Below, one piece after another: positions 1 through 6,167 of a DNA stretch of 13,879 nt. The notes beneath the pieces were generated by a model. It saw nothing but the letters and a program-made list of their open reading frames with translations, searched no databases and was not told where the DNA came from. The DNA is from Akkermansiaceae bacterium (GTDB lineage Bacteria; Verrucomicrobiota; Verrucomicrobiia; Verrucomicrobiales; Akkermansiaceae): positions 1-13,879 of the forward strand of contig JALZVD010000303.1 of assembly GCA_023300205.1 (NCBI GenBank), read 5' to 3'. The translations under genes and the position numbers were made by a program. Numbering within the stretch: the first letter of the stretch is position 1; every line of letters starts with the position of its first letter.

Positions 1-1
1 A

Positions 2-700
2 GCCAAACAACACATCCTAAATGCCACAAACGCTCAACTAGAGTCTCTATCCGGAACCGTCTTTCTAACAGATCAGCAAAACCACGGAAAAGGACGCAGA
101 GACAATCAATGGACCAGTTCACCCGGCCAAGACCTACTCTTTACCGCCGTCATCGAAACCGAACTCCCCCTAGCCCAAATCCATAAAATCGCCACCACCA
201 CCGCTCTAGCTCTAGCCATTGAATTAGAAAAAATCGGCTTCAAACCCATGATCAAATTCCCCAATGACATCTATCTAGAAAATAAAAAAACAGCAGGCAT
301 CCTTATCGAACAACGAAAGCAATTCACCCTCATCGGAGTCGGCATCAATGTGAACTCCCATCCAACATTAGAAAATTCCACCTCCCTCATCCAGAACACC
401 CCATCAGGCTCCCCCACCCCCAGAGAAAAACTCATCGCCTCCTTTCTAACCCAGCTCACTACCCAACTCAGCCTCTCCAAAGACCACTACACAAACATTC
501 AGCAAAATTTACAACCATTCGATCTCTTCTACGGAAAGAAAATCCAATTCACCCAAGACTCAACCACCCTCACAGGCACCGCTAAAGGCATCAGCCCAAA
601 TGGCTACTTGTTGGTAATATTAGACAAAAGTAACTCAGATGAACTTACAGAAATCCACAGTGGCCACACCTTCAGAATCATAGAAATTGACCCTGATTAA
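2..700 (+). CDS. birA: Biotin-protein ligase, 3' part (5' end outside the window)
   Basis: Activates biotin with ATP to biotinyl-AMP and transfers it to a lysine of carrier proteins such as the acetyl-CoA carboxylase biotin carrier; cytoplasmic. The frame is open from base 2, so an internal Met codon at 248 is not the start; 232 residues are visible. The ATP/biotin loop reads GKGRR at visible residues 29-33 (family usually GRGRR), followed by W-T-S-S-P-G. The second core motif KFPNDIY lies at 85-91, followed by KKTAGILIE with the catalytic-site lysine. The last ~50 residues, with NGYLLV and a late SGH motif, match the small C-terminal BPL domain. Whether an N-terminal DNA-binding domain (the repressor form) exists cannot be seen. 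The gene ends four bases from the 3' end of a convergent tRNA gene. Family assignment is firm. Confidence 0.93.
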   Translation, partial: AKQHILNATNAQLESLSGTVFLTDQQNHGKGRRDNQWTSSPGQDLLFTAVIETELPLAQIHKIATTTALALAIELEKIGFKPMIKFPNDIYLENKKTAGILIEQRKQFTLIGVGINVNSHPTLENSTSLIQNTPSGSPTPREKLIASFLTQLTTQLSLSKDHYTNIQQNLQPFDLFYGKKIQFTQDSTTLTGTAKGISPNGYLLVILDKSNSDELTEIHSGHTFRIIEIDPD

Positions 701-704
701 AAAA

Positions 705-779
705 TGGAGCGGGTGAAGAGATTCGAACTCTCGACATTGACCTTGGCAAGGTCACGCTCTACCACTGAGCTACACCCGC
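705..779 (-). tRNA. tRNA-Gly (anticodon GCC), copy 1
   Basis: Read on the minus strand, the gene folds into a full cloverleaf. The 7-bp acceptor stem GCGGGTG pairs with CACCCGC, the D arm is AGCTC..GAGC, the anticodon loop is TTGCCAA with GCC at plus positions 745-747, and the T arm is GAGAG-TTCGAAT-CTCTT. The discriminator T and the terminal CCA are encoded (plus 705-708). It is identical over all 75 bases to the copy at 833-907. Its 3' end is four bases from the convergent birA stop codon, and no hairpin terminator is visible after it. Confidence 0.97.
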
Positions 780-832
780 ATTCATTTTTTCAGTAAATAT
801 GGATTATTTAGCGAAACCATTAGAGTTGCGCA

Positions 833-907
833 TGGAGCGGGTGAAGAGATTCGAACTCTCGACATTGACCTTGGCAAGGTCACGCTCTACCACTGAGCTA
901 CACCCGC
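833..907 (-). tRNA. tRNA-Gly (anticodon GCC), copy 2
   Basis: Same cloverleaf and same 75-base sequence as the copy at 705-779, with GCC at plus positions 873-875 and an encoded CCA end. The two genes are separated by 53 AT-rich bases and were probably made by tandem duplication; they are likely one transcript read from the right. The 162 bases between this gene and trpC must hold its promoter. On the minus strand a TTGACA occurs at 1026-1021 but no convincing -10 hexamer follows at 16-18 bases, so I do not call a promoter. Confidence 0.97.
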
Positions 908-1069
908 ATTTTAATGCGTTCCATATTTGTCGTTCTACATTCATCATCACCATAAAGGCAACAAGTGCAGTAGATGCGAGGCGTTTTCTACATGATCTGA
1001 GTCGATCAGCAAGCATTTTTTGTCAAAAAATCGCATTTACAAGCACCCACTAACATCTAGCTTATTCAC

Positions 1070-1897
1070 GTGGACAAGCTCACTGAAATTATCAATTACA
1101 AGAAGGTCGAGGTGGAATCCCTCATTCCCCGCACTGCCAAACTCCGCGCAGCCGCTCTAGAGAGAAACGAGTTTAGAGGATTTAGATCCGCTCTAGACCT
1201 CGGCCCGGACAAACTCGCAGTCATTGCAGAAGTTAAGAAGGCCTCACCCTCCGCCGGTATCATCGACCCTAACTTCGACCCAGTCCGCCAAGCCCAACTG
1301 TACATCAACGGTGGAGCCAGCTGTATGTCCATCCTCACGGATGAAAATTTCTTCAAAGGACACCTCTCCTACCTCTCCAGAATAGCACGTGAGTCCCCTA
1401 TCCCATGCCTCAGAAAAGATTTCATCGTCCACGAGGCTCAGATCTATGAGGCTGTTATCTCTGGTGCAGACGCCGTCCTGCTCATCGCAGCCGCAATGGA
1501 TGCTGAAAAACTCAAAAAACTCTACAATATAGCCAGAGACTTTCAAATGGACGTCCTACTAGAAGTCCATGACTTACCAGAAATGGAAACAGCACTCGAT
1601 ATCGGAGCGGATCTCATCGGCATCAATAACCGTAACCTGAAAACCTTCACCACCGATCTAGATATCACAGAAAGACTCGTAGACGAAGTCCCTGATAACG
1701 TCATCCTAGTGAGTGAATCTGGCATCAAAAACCCTGCAGATGCACAGCGCGTCCTCAACGCCGGCGCAAATGCTGTACTAGTTGGGGAAACTCTCATGCG
1801 CGCTCATACACCAGCAACCGAAATCCACGCCTACCTGGATCTGCGCGCAACAACTGATGATACAGACTCTTCGGATCCAGATCTGATTGAAGTATAA
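1070..1897 (+). CDS. trpC: Indole-3-glycerol phosphate synthase
   Basis: Closes the indole ring in tryptophan synthesis, converting CdRP to indole-3-glycerol phosphate with loss of CO2 and water; a cytoplasmic (beta/alpha)8 barrel. Nearly all active-site motifs are present: IAEVKKASPS at 52-61 (E54, K56), LRKDF at 114-118 (K116), LLEVH at 163-167 (E165), INNRNLKTF at 185-193 (N187), VSESGIK at 214-220 (E216, S217), and the phosphate-binding end VGETLM at 238-243. The start is GTG: an in-frame TAG lies at 1058-1060, no ATG lies between, and residue 2 onward fits the family's N-terminal helix. There is no Shine-Dalgarno sequence. The last ~16 residues form an acidic tail (DDTDSSDPD) beyond the usual family end. 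No other trp gene is adjacent, so it stands alone here. The identity is secure. Confidence 0.97.
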   Translation: MDKLTEIINYKKVEVESLIPRTAKLRAAALERNEFRGFRSALDLGPDKLAVIAEVKKASPSAGIIDPNFDPVRQAQLYINGGASCMSILTDENFFKGHLSYLSRIARESPIPCLRKDFIVHEAQIYEAVISGADAVLLIAAAMDAEKLKKLYNIARDFQMDVLLEVHDLPEMETALDIGADLIGINNRNLKTFTTDLDITERLVDEVPDNVILVSESGIKNPADAQRVLNAGANAVLVGETLMRAHTPATEIHAYLDLRATTDDTDSSDPDLIEV

Positions 1898-1910
1898 TTC
1901 CCTGCAACTT

Positions 1911-1939
1911 AGAACCTGATTCGGGGTTTATTCTATACT
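1911..1939 (+). promoter_or_regulatory. Possible promoter of the sigma factor gene
   Basis: A perfect-looking -10 hexamer TATACT lies at 1934-1939, six bases before the sigma factor ATG at 1946. At that distance transcription would begin at or beside the start codon, giving a leaderless or near-leaderless mRNA. Sixteen bases upstream of the -10 is GAACCT (1912-1917), which recalls the GAAC-type -35 element of many ECF sigma factors, so autoregulation is conceivable. A standard TTGACA-like -35 is absent. This is read from sequence only and is a weak call. Confidence 0.35.
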
Positions 1940-1945
1940 GAAACC

Positions 1946-2566
1946 ATGCCAAAAAACAAAACCTCGAATAACAGCATATCTGACGATTCTAATGACGTTA
2001 ATGTAGCACTCATGCTACGCGTTAAGGCAGGTGGTAAAGACGCGGAAGATGCCTTCCATCAATTGATCGAGCTACATCAAAATCCCGTCATAGGCACCGT
2101 CGCCAAAATGCTTGGAAATAATGCTGAAGCAGAAGACATAGCCCAACAAGTCTTCATCAGGCTATGGAAAAGCGCTCCCCGCTATAAGGTAACAGCTAAG
2201 TTCACCACCTTCCTCTACACCATCACAAGAAACCTGGTCTTCAATGAAACCAAGCGCAAACAACGCAAAAAAGAACACTCCCTGGAACAGCAAGAAGAAG
2301 AAAGCTTCACTCAGCTTGAAGACAAAGTCGCCAGCTGCCCTGACGATGAGTTACTTCAAGCCGAACTAAAAAATGAGGTCGATAAAGCAATCCAGAATCT
2401 GCCAGAAAAACAACGTTTAGCCGTCATCCTGAGACGATATGAAAATATGCCCTATGAACAGATCGCAGATGTGCTAGAATTATCAGTGCCTGCCGTGAAA
2501 AGTCAGCTCTTCCGCGCCAGAAATACACTACGCCAATCACTCAACCACTACCTTGACCAGTCATGA
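1946..2566 (+). CDS. ECF-type RNA polymerase sigma factor (sigma-70 family)
   Basis: Directs RNA polymerase to a dedicated promoter set. It has the minimal two-domain layout of group 4 (ECF) sigma factors: region 2 at about 34-106 with AEDIAQQVFIRLW (62-74) and TKFTTFLYTITRNL-like region 2.4 (84-97), a charged glutamine/glutamate-rich linker (108-142), and region 4 at about 146-200 with LPEKQR, then the helix-turn-helix YEQIADVLELS...VKSQLFRAR. At 206 residues it is slightly long for the class because of a ~18-residue polar N-terminus and the linker. No Shine-Dalgarno sequence precedes the ATG; a -10-like TATACT is six bases upstream. Its TGA overlaps the next ATG (ATGA), so the downstream dehydrogenase-like gene is probably translationally coupled. 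No anti-sigma factor gene is next to it, which is unusual for the class. The subfamily and target genes are unknown. Confidence 0.9.
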   Translation: MPKNKTSNNSISDDSNDVNVALMLRVKAGGKDAEDAFHQLIELHQNPVIGTVAKMLGNNAEAEDIAQQVFIRLWKSAPRYKVTAKFTTFLYTITRNLVFNETKRKQRKKEHSLEQQEEESFTQLEDKVASCPDDELLQAELKNEVDKAIQNLPEKQRLAVILRRYENMPYEQIADVLELSVPAVKSQLFRARNTLRQSLNHYLDQS

Positions 2567-3723
2567 ACAAAATCAGACCTATCCTCAGTATCCTCAGCTC
2601 TCTATGCTTCACCCAGCTCACCACCTTAGCCAAGGACACAGCCCCATCGCTACGTGCAGTTAAGATCATCGAAGGCCTAGATAGCCCGGTCTTCCTCACT
2701 GCTCCTGATAAATCTACAGACGCCCTCTACATTCTAGAGAAAGCCGGCCGTATCATGATCTATGACCGCAAAGCTAAAAAAATCCTCCCTAAGCCATTTC
2801 TAGATATCAGTAAGCAGATCAAGATCAAAATGAACGAACAAGGTCTGCTCGGTATGGCATTCTCACCAAACTACCAAACAGACCATCGATTTTATCTCTA
2901 TTACACAAATACCAAAGGCGACACCCAAGTTTCAAGATTCACCCATCAACCAAACGGCAAAGCCATCAACGAAGAGAAGCTAATCACAGTCGCCCAAGAT
3001 TTCAAAAATCACAACGGTGGCTGGATCGGATTTGGACCAGAAAACTACCTCTTCATCGCCTTAGGTGACGGAGGAAGCAGAAATGACCCAAAAAAACGAG
3101 CTCAAGACAAAAGCCAACACCTTGGTAAATTATTACGTATAGATGTCTCTGGTGACTATGGATACACTGTCCCTAAAGACAATCCATTCCTCTCAGACCC
3201 CAGCGCCCTGAAAGAAATCTATGCTTATGGCCTCAGGAATCCATGGCGATGTAGCTGGGACCTCAAAACCAACCAATTCTATATCGCAGATGTAGGCCAA
3301 AATCAATCTGAAGAAATTAATGCCCTCAACAACAACAAGCTAAAAGGCGCTAACTTTGGCTGGAGAGCCAGAGAAGCTACAAAACCCACTCCAACTAAAT
3401 CAGTAGGAGGACCAAAACAACATGACGCCGTAGATCCCATCTTTGAATACAAGCACTCCATTGGAAGATCCATCACTGGCGGCTATGTATACCGTGGCAA
3501 AATCAAATCGATTCAAGGTCACTATTTCTATGCAGATTGGGTAATGCCTAAAATATGGAGTATCGTCTACGATGGCAATAAAGTGACCTCAACCCATGAC
3601 TGGACTGATCAGTTTTCCCAAGGAGAACAGAATATATCTCTCATATCCTCTTTCGGAACAGACCCCCAAGGAGAGATCTATATCATTAGTCATAAAGGAG
3701 ATATATTCTACATAGAAAAATAA
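2563..3723 (+). CDS. Secreted glucose/sorbosone dehydrogenase-fold protein (PQQ-type beta-propeller)
   Basis: Belongs to the GSDH family of six-bladed beta-propellers that includes soluble PQQ glucose dehydrogenase and the aldose sugar dehydrogenases. Residues 1-23 form a Sec-type signal peptide (basic start, hydrophobic core, TTLA before the probable cut), so the protein should be periplasmic or exported. Family motifs run in order: EQGLLGMAF (92-100), H150 in NHNGGW with FGP following, LGDGGS (167-172), LGKLLRID (187-194), YGLRNPWR (222-229, R225), NFGW (264-267), ITGGYVYRG (304-312), and YFYADW (321-326). H150 and R225 match the catalytic His and the PQQ-contacting Arg of soluble glucose dehydrogenase. 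The substrate is not predictable, and many homologues have no proven activity. The ATG overlaps the sigma factor stop by four bases. The family call is firm; function as a true PQQ enzyme is an inference. Confidence 0.88.
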   Translation: MNKIRPILSILSSLCFTQLTTLAKDTAPSLRAVKIIEGLDSPVFLTAPDKSTDALYILEKAGRIMIYDRKAKKILPKPFLDISKQIKIKMNEQGLLGMAFSPNYQTDHRFYLYYTNTKGDTQVSRFTHQPNGKAINEEKLITVAQDFKNHNGGWIGFGPENYLFIALGDGGSRNDPKKRAQDKSQHLGKLLRIDVSGDYGYTVPKDNPFLSDPSALKEIYAYGLRNPWRCSWDLKTNQFYIADVGQNQSEEINALNNNKLKGANFGWRAREATKPTPTKSVGGPKQHDAVDPIFEYKHSIGRSITGGYVYRGKIKSIQGHYFYADWVMPKIWSIVYDGNKVTSTHDWTDQFSQGEQNISLISSFGTDPQGEIYIISHKGDIFYIEK

Positions 3724-3750
3724 ATATCCATAATACAGATTTTCAAGTGA

Positions 3751-3780
3751 CTAAATTTTGAGTTTGGCTGTCTAAATTTA
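3751..3780. repeat. Paired CTAAATTT repeats upstream of the YegP-like gene
   Basis: The 8-mer CTAAATTT occurs at 3751-3758 and again at 3772-3779, exactly 21 bases apart, which is about two helical turns. Because the core is nearly palindromic, TAAATTT at 3752-3758 can also pair with AAATTTA at 3774-3780. The site lies in the 102-base AT-rich gap before the gene at 3826. It could be a binding site for a dimeric regulator or a weak hairpin at the end of the preceding transcript, or it could be chance in AT-rich DNA. Confidence 0.25.
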
Positions 3781-3825
3781 TGTAAGCAAAAAATAGCTTA
3801 TATAAAACAACACGATTAAATTCTT

Positions 3826-4152
3826 ATGTTTGAAATCTACCAAAGCGAAAAAACAAAAAAGTTCCACTACAGATTAAAAGCGGCTAACGGACAAATCATC
3901 CTCTCAGGCCAAGCTTATAAAGACAAACCTGACTGTGCTAGAGGTGTAGAATCAGTTCTCATCAATGGCGCAGATGAAAACCGATATGAAATCAAAGAAG
4001 CCTCAGATGGCAGAAAGTATTTCGTTCTTAAATCATCTAACAATCAAGTTATCGGTAAAAGTCAGATGTATAAGTCAGAAAGTGGCCTAAAAAATGGTAT
4101 CATGTCAGTCGGTAATAACATTGCTGACTCACGTTTAAAAGTTCTCTGCTAA
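3826..4152 (+). CDS. YegP-like protein with two DUF1508 repeats
   Basis: A 108-residue protein built from two tandem copies of the DUF1508 (YegP) repeat. Copy one spans about 3-46 (FEIYQS..., FHYRLKAANGQII, then Y31 and GVESV) and copy two about 54-96 (YEIKEASDGRKYFVLKSSN, QVIGKSQMY, then GIMSV). Each repeat pairs a beta-hairpin ending in an aromatic/leucine-lysine-alanine/serine-asparagine stretch with a short helix, and length and order match E. coli YegP (about 110 residues). No signal peptide or membrane segment is present, so it should be cytoplasmic. The biochemical role of this family is not established. It is probably its own transcription unit: 102 AT-rich bases precede it and an inverted repeat at 4226 follows. 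No Shine-Dalgarno sequence is seen. Confidence 0.9.
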   Translation: MFEIYQSEKTKKFHYRLKAANGQIILSGQAYKDKPDCARGVESVLINGADENRYEIKEASDGRKYFVLKSSNNQVIGKSQMYKSESGLKNGIMSVGNNIADSRLKVLC

Positions 4153-4225
4153 TTTCGTTCATCATTAATAAGCAGATTGTTGTATAGATACATTGGTTAA
4201 CACAACCATGCTAGTATCCCCCTTC

Positions 4226-4264
4226 CCCCTGTTATTCTCTGAGTAACAGGGGTTAACTATTTTT
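4226..4264 (+). terminator. Inverted repeat between convergent genes, probable terminator
   Basis: CCCCTGTTA at 4226-4234 pairs perfectly with TAACAGGGG at 4244-4252, a 9-bp stem with a 9-base loop. On the plus strand it is followed after a short spacer by a run of five T (4260-4264), so it can end the YegP-like transcript. Reading from the other side it could also stop the long cell wall operon that ends with ftsW at 4309, though no T tract follows it on that strand. The spacer before the T run is longer than in a classic intrinsic terminator. Confidence 0.55.
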
Positions 4265-4308
4265 AGAAACTAACTTATGATCTTTATACCCCTCAACCTT
4301 CCCGAGAA

Positions 4309-5448
4309 CTAGATTCTCACTCTCACCACTCCCTTACTCACTTCCGTATTCACTTCATCATCAAACTTAGAGCGTCTATGAATACTCACTAATAGACCAA
4401 TAGCGACTAAAGTGAAAACCAAGTTCGTTCCTCCATAACTCACAAATGGTAGTGGTAAACCAGTGTTTGGAAGTAATCCTGTCGTCACACCAATATTCAT
4501 CATCCCTGGAATAACAACCAGCCCAGTAACCCCAATAGCTAATAACCTTCCAAAAGTTTCACTTGCATAAATCGCTACCCCTATCCCATACACTGCAATG
4601 ATCACGAAACAAAACACTGTTCCCAGTGTGAACCATAAGCCCAGCTCTTCACCTATCATAGGGAAGATAAAGTCAGTATGAGCAAACGGTAAATATCCAT
4701 GCTTTTCAGCTCCATTCCCAAGGCCTAAGCCATCAATCCCTCCATTGCTAAAAGCTAATTTACTCCGCCACTGCTGAAGTGCCGCCCCTAGTTTGTTGGC
4801 CTCCATATCGGTGAATGACGTGATTCTGTCCCAACGGTTAGCATTCGTCCAAACCGCTAGAACTAACGCTGTCATTCCACCTACAGCACTGAAAACTAGA
4901 TACCTTGCTCTTGTCCCAGCGATGTATAAAATAGCAAAGCAAGCAGCCGCTAGACCAACAGCCGTACCCATATCTTTCTCAAAAAATATCAGAGCCACTG
5001 GAACCACAATTAGAATACCAGGTATAATAAAGCCCTTTTTAAAAGTACGAGTCTCAGATTGGAAATGAGCTAAATAGGATCCCAAAGCGATGATTACTCC
5101 AAGTTTAGACACTTCTGATGGCTGGAACTGCCCAAGAACTGGCACCTTAATCCAGCGAGTCTCCCCATTAACCGTATGCTTAATCCCAGGAATATAACAG
5201 AGAGCCAGTAGCAACACGCTAAAGATAAATATCAACTTAGCATGCTTCTTAAAGAGCCGATAATCAATACTCGCTACAATACTCGCTAAAACAACACCTA
5301 TCGCTGTCCAGCGTGCTTGTTTGATTAAATGTGAATACTTCGAATCCTCTGACTCCACCCACACACTAGTAGAAGCAAGCATAATCAAACCTAACACCAC
5401 AAGTGCTGTGGTGCCTAAGCATATCATAATCGCATTTCTTCTACCCAT
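4309..5448 (-). CDS. ftsW: Septal peptidoglycan glycosyltransferase FtsW (SEDS family)
   Basis: A polytopic inner-membrane protein that polymerises lipid II into glycan strands at the septum with its partner transpeptidase FtsI. SEDS motifs are clear: GQFQPSEVSKL at 106-116, EKDMGTA at 157-163, KLAFSNGGIDGLGLGNG at 230-246, the YLPFAHTDFIFPMIGEELG block at 252-270, and PLPFVSYGGTN at 332-342. D259 in the HTDFIF motif lines up with the putative catalytic Asp297 of E. coli FtsW. Length 379 is normal, and the cytoplasmic C-tail (~356-379) is short. I choose FtsW over RodA because it is last in a division gene cluster containing its partner ftsI. It starts 26 bases after the LysM gene and has no Shine-Dalgarno sequence. 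The murG and murC genes that often follow are absent, since a convergent gene lies next. Confidence 0.94.
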   Translation of the reverse strand: MGRRNAIMICLGTTALVVLGLIMLASTSVWVESEDSKYSHLIKQARWTAIGVVLASIVASIDYRLFKKHAKLIFIFSVLLLALCYIPGIKHTVNGETRWIKVPVLGQFQPSEVSKLGVIIALGSYLAHFQSETRTFKKGFIIPGILIVVPVALIFFEKDMGTAVGLAAACFAILYIAGTRARYLVFSAVGGMTALVLAVWTNANRWDRITSFTDMEANKLGAALQQWRSKLAFSNGGIDGLGLGNGAEKHGYLPFAHTDFIFPMIGEELGLWFTLGTVFCFVIIAVYGIGVAIYASETFGRLLAIGVTGLVVIPGMMNIGVTTGLLPNTGLPLPFVSYGGTNLVFTLVAIGLLVSIHRRSKFDDEVNTEVSKGVVRVRI

Positions 5449-5474
5449 AGTATTACTCGGCTAATACAGCTAAG

Positions 5475-6146
5475 TTATCTTGCAGGAACTTTCACTATCA
5501 TTCCTATCTTCATCTTACTAGCATCCACGTTAGGATTCATATCGATAATCTCCTGCTGCTTGATATTGTAGTCTTTAGCTAGTCGATAAAAGGTATCTCC
5601 TTTTTGAATCTTATATTGTGCATAATTGGCTATCTCTCTTCTCGCTATTGGCTGACCTCTATTTGGATCGCGCTTAGGCTTGATCACACGTGGTCGTCTT
5701 GGCGCAGGCTCTACCGTAAGCACAGGATCTACAGAAGGACGCTGATTAATCTCATCACCTTGAACCGCTGGTATTTGAATTTTCGTATCACCTTCTAAGT
5801 CATAAGAACTAGGAACATCTAGATATACTGTTCCTGTATTTTTACTCGTTGTCGCGCTTGTTTCATTCGCACTCTTATTATCCAAATCATGAGCAATAGC
5901 ATTACTAGTACCACTACCGTCATCTCCATTCCACTGCGTTCCCACATAGATAGCTATGATCGCAAGAATGTGAAGAACGAGAATTACCGTCAGTGCTTTT
6001 CCTATTCCCACACTTGGTACATCTCCATCTAATTCTTCTGCAGAAGCTGCAGCTGAGGCTTTTACCTTTCTCCCAACAGTCCGCGCATACATAGCGCGAA
6101 ATCCTTTTTGGGTTTTCCGTTTAGTTTGTATTTTATTTTTTTTCAT
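5475..6146 (-). CDS. Single-pass membrane protein with C-terminal LysM domain
   Basis: A 223-residue protein encoded between murD and ftsW. Residues 1-32 are strongly basic (KKNK...KRKTQK, GRKVK) and should be cytoplasmic. A hydrophobic segment at about 50-69 (ALTVILVLHILAIIAIYVG) anchors it in the inner membrane. Residues 71-170 are a low-complexity polar to proline/arginine-rich periplasmic linker. A LysM peptidoglycan-binding domain covers about 177-221 (YKIQKGDTFYRLAKDYNI, then MNPNVDASKMKIGMIVKVP). The layout suggests a protein that tethers the membrane to septal wall, perhaps a division factor, but no enzymatic domain is present and the function is unknown. It lies 21 bases after murD and 26 before ftsW, inside the operon. 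The family call (LysM) is firm; the division role is inferred from position. Confidence 0.85.
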   Translation of the reverse strand: MKKNKIQTKRKTQKGFRAMYARTVGRKVKASAAASAEELDGDVPSVGIGKALTVILVLHILAIIAIYVGTQWNGDDGSGTSNAIAHDLDNKSANETSATTSKNTGTVYLDVPSSYDLEGDTKIQIPAVQGDEINQRPSVDPVLTVEPAPRRPRVIKPKRDPNRGQPIARREIANYAQYKIQKGDTFYRLAKDYNIKQQEIIDMNPNVDASKMKIGMIVKVPAR

Positions 6147-6167
6147 CTGTTTGTTCTTGGTTGGGGA

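Noticed and set aside
705..907. Two long identical direct repeats considered as CRISPR or an attachment-site duplication
   Set aside because: The repeats are complete tRNA-Gly genes with cloverleaf and CCA; there are only two copies and no integrase or mobile gene nearby.
1021..1026. TTGACA on the minus strand upstream of the tRNA genes as a -35 element
   Set aside because: No acceptable -10 hexamer occurs at 16-18 bases, so the match may be chance.
799..1053. Open frames on both strands (84 aa plus, 70 aa minus) over the second tRNA and the gap to trpC
   Set aside because: They run through the tRNA gene, have no recognisable domain and are explained by chance open frames in a short region.
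1913..1928. AACC...GGTT as a terminator hairpin after trpC
   Set aside because: Only four base pairs and no T run; it overlaps the possible sigma factor promoter.
4145..4176. TCTGCT...AGCAGA stem overlapping the YegP-like stop codon
   Set aside because: A 6-bp stem with a 20-base loop is weak, and the stronger inverted repeat at 4226-4252 explains termination better.
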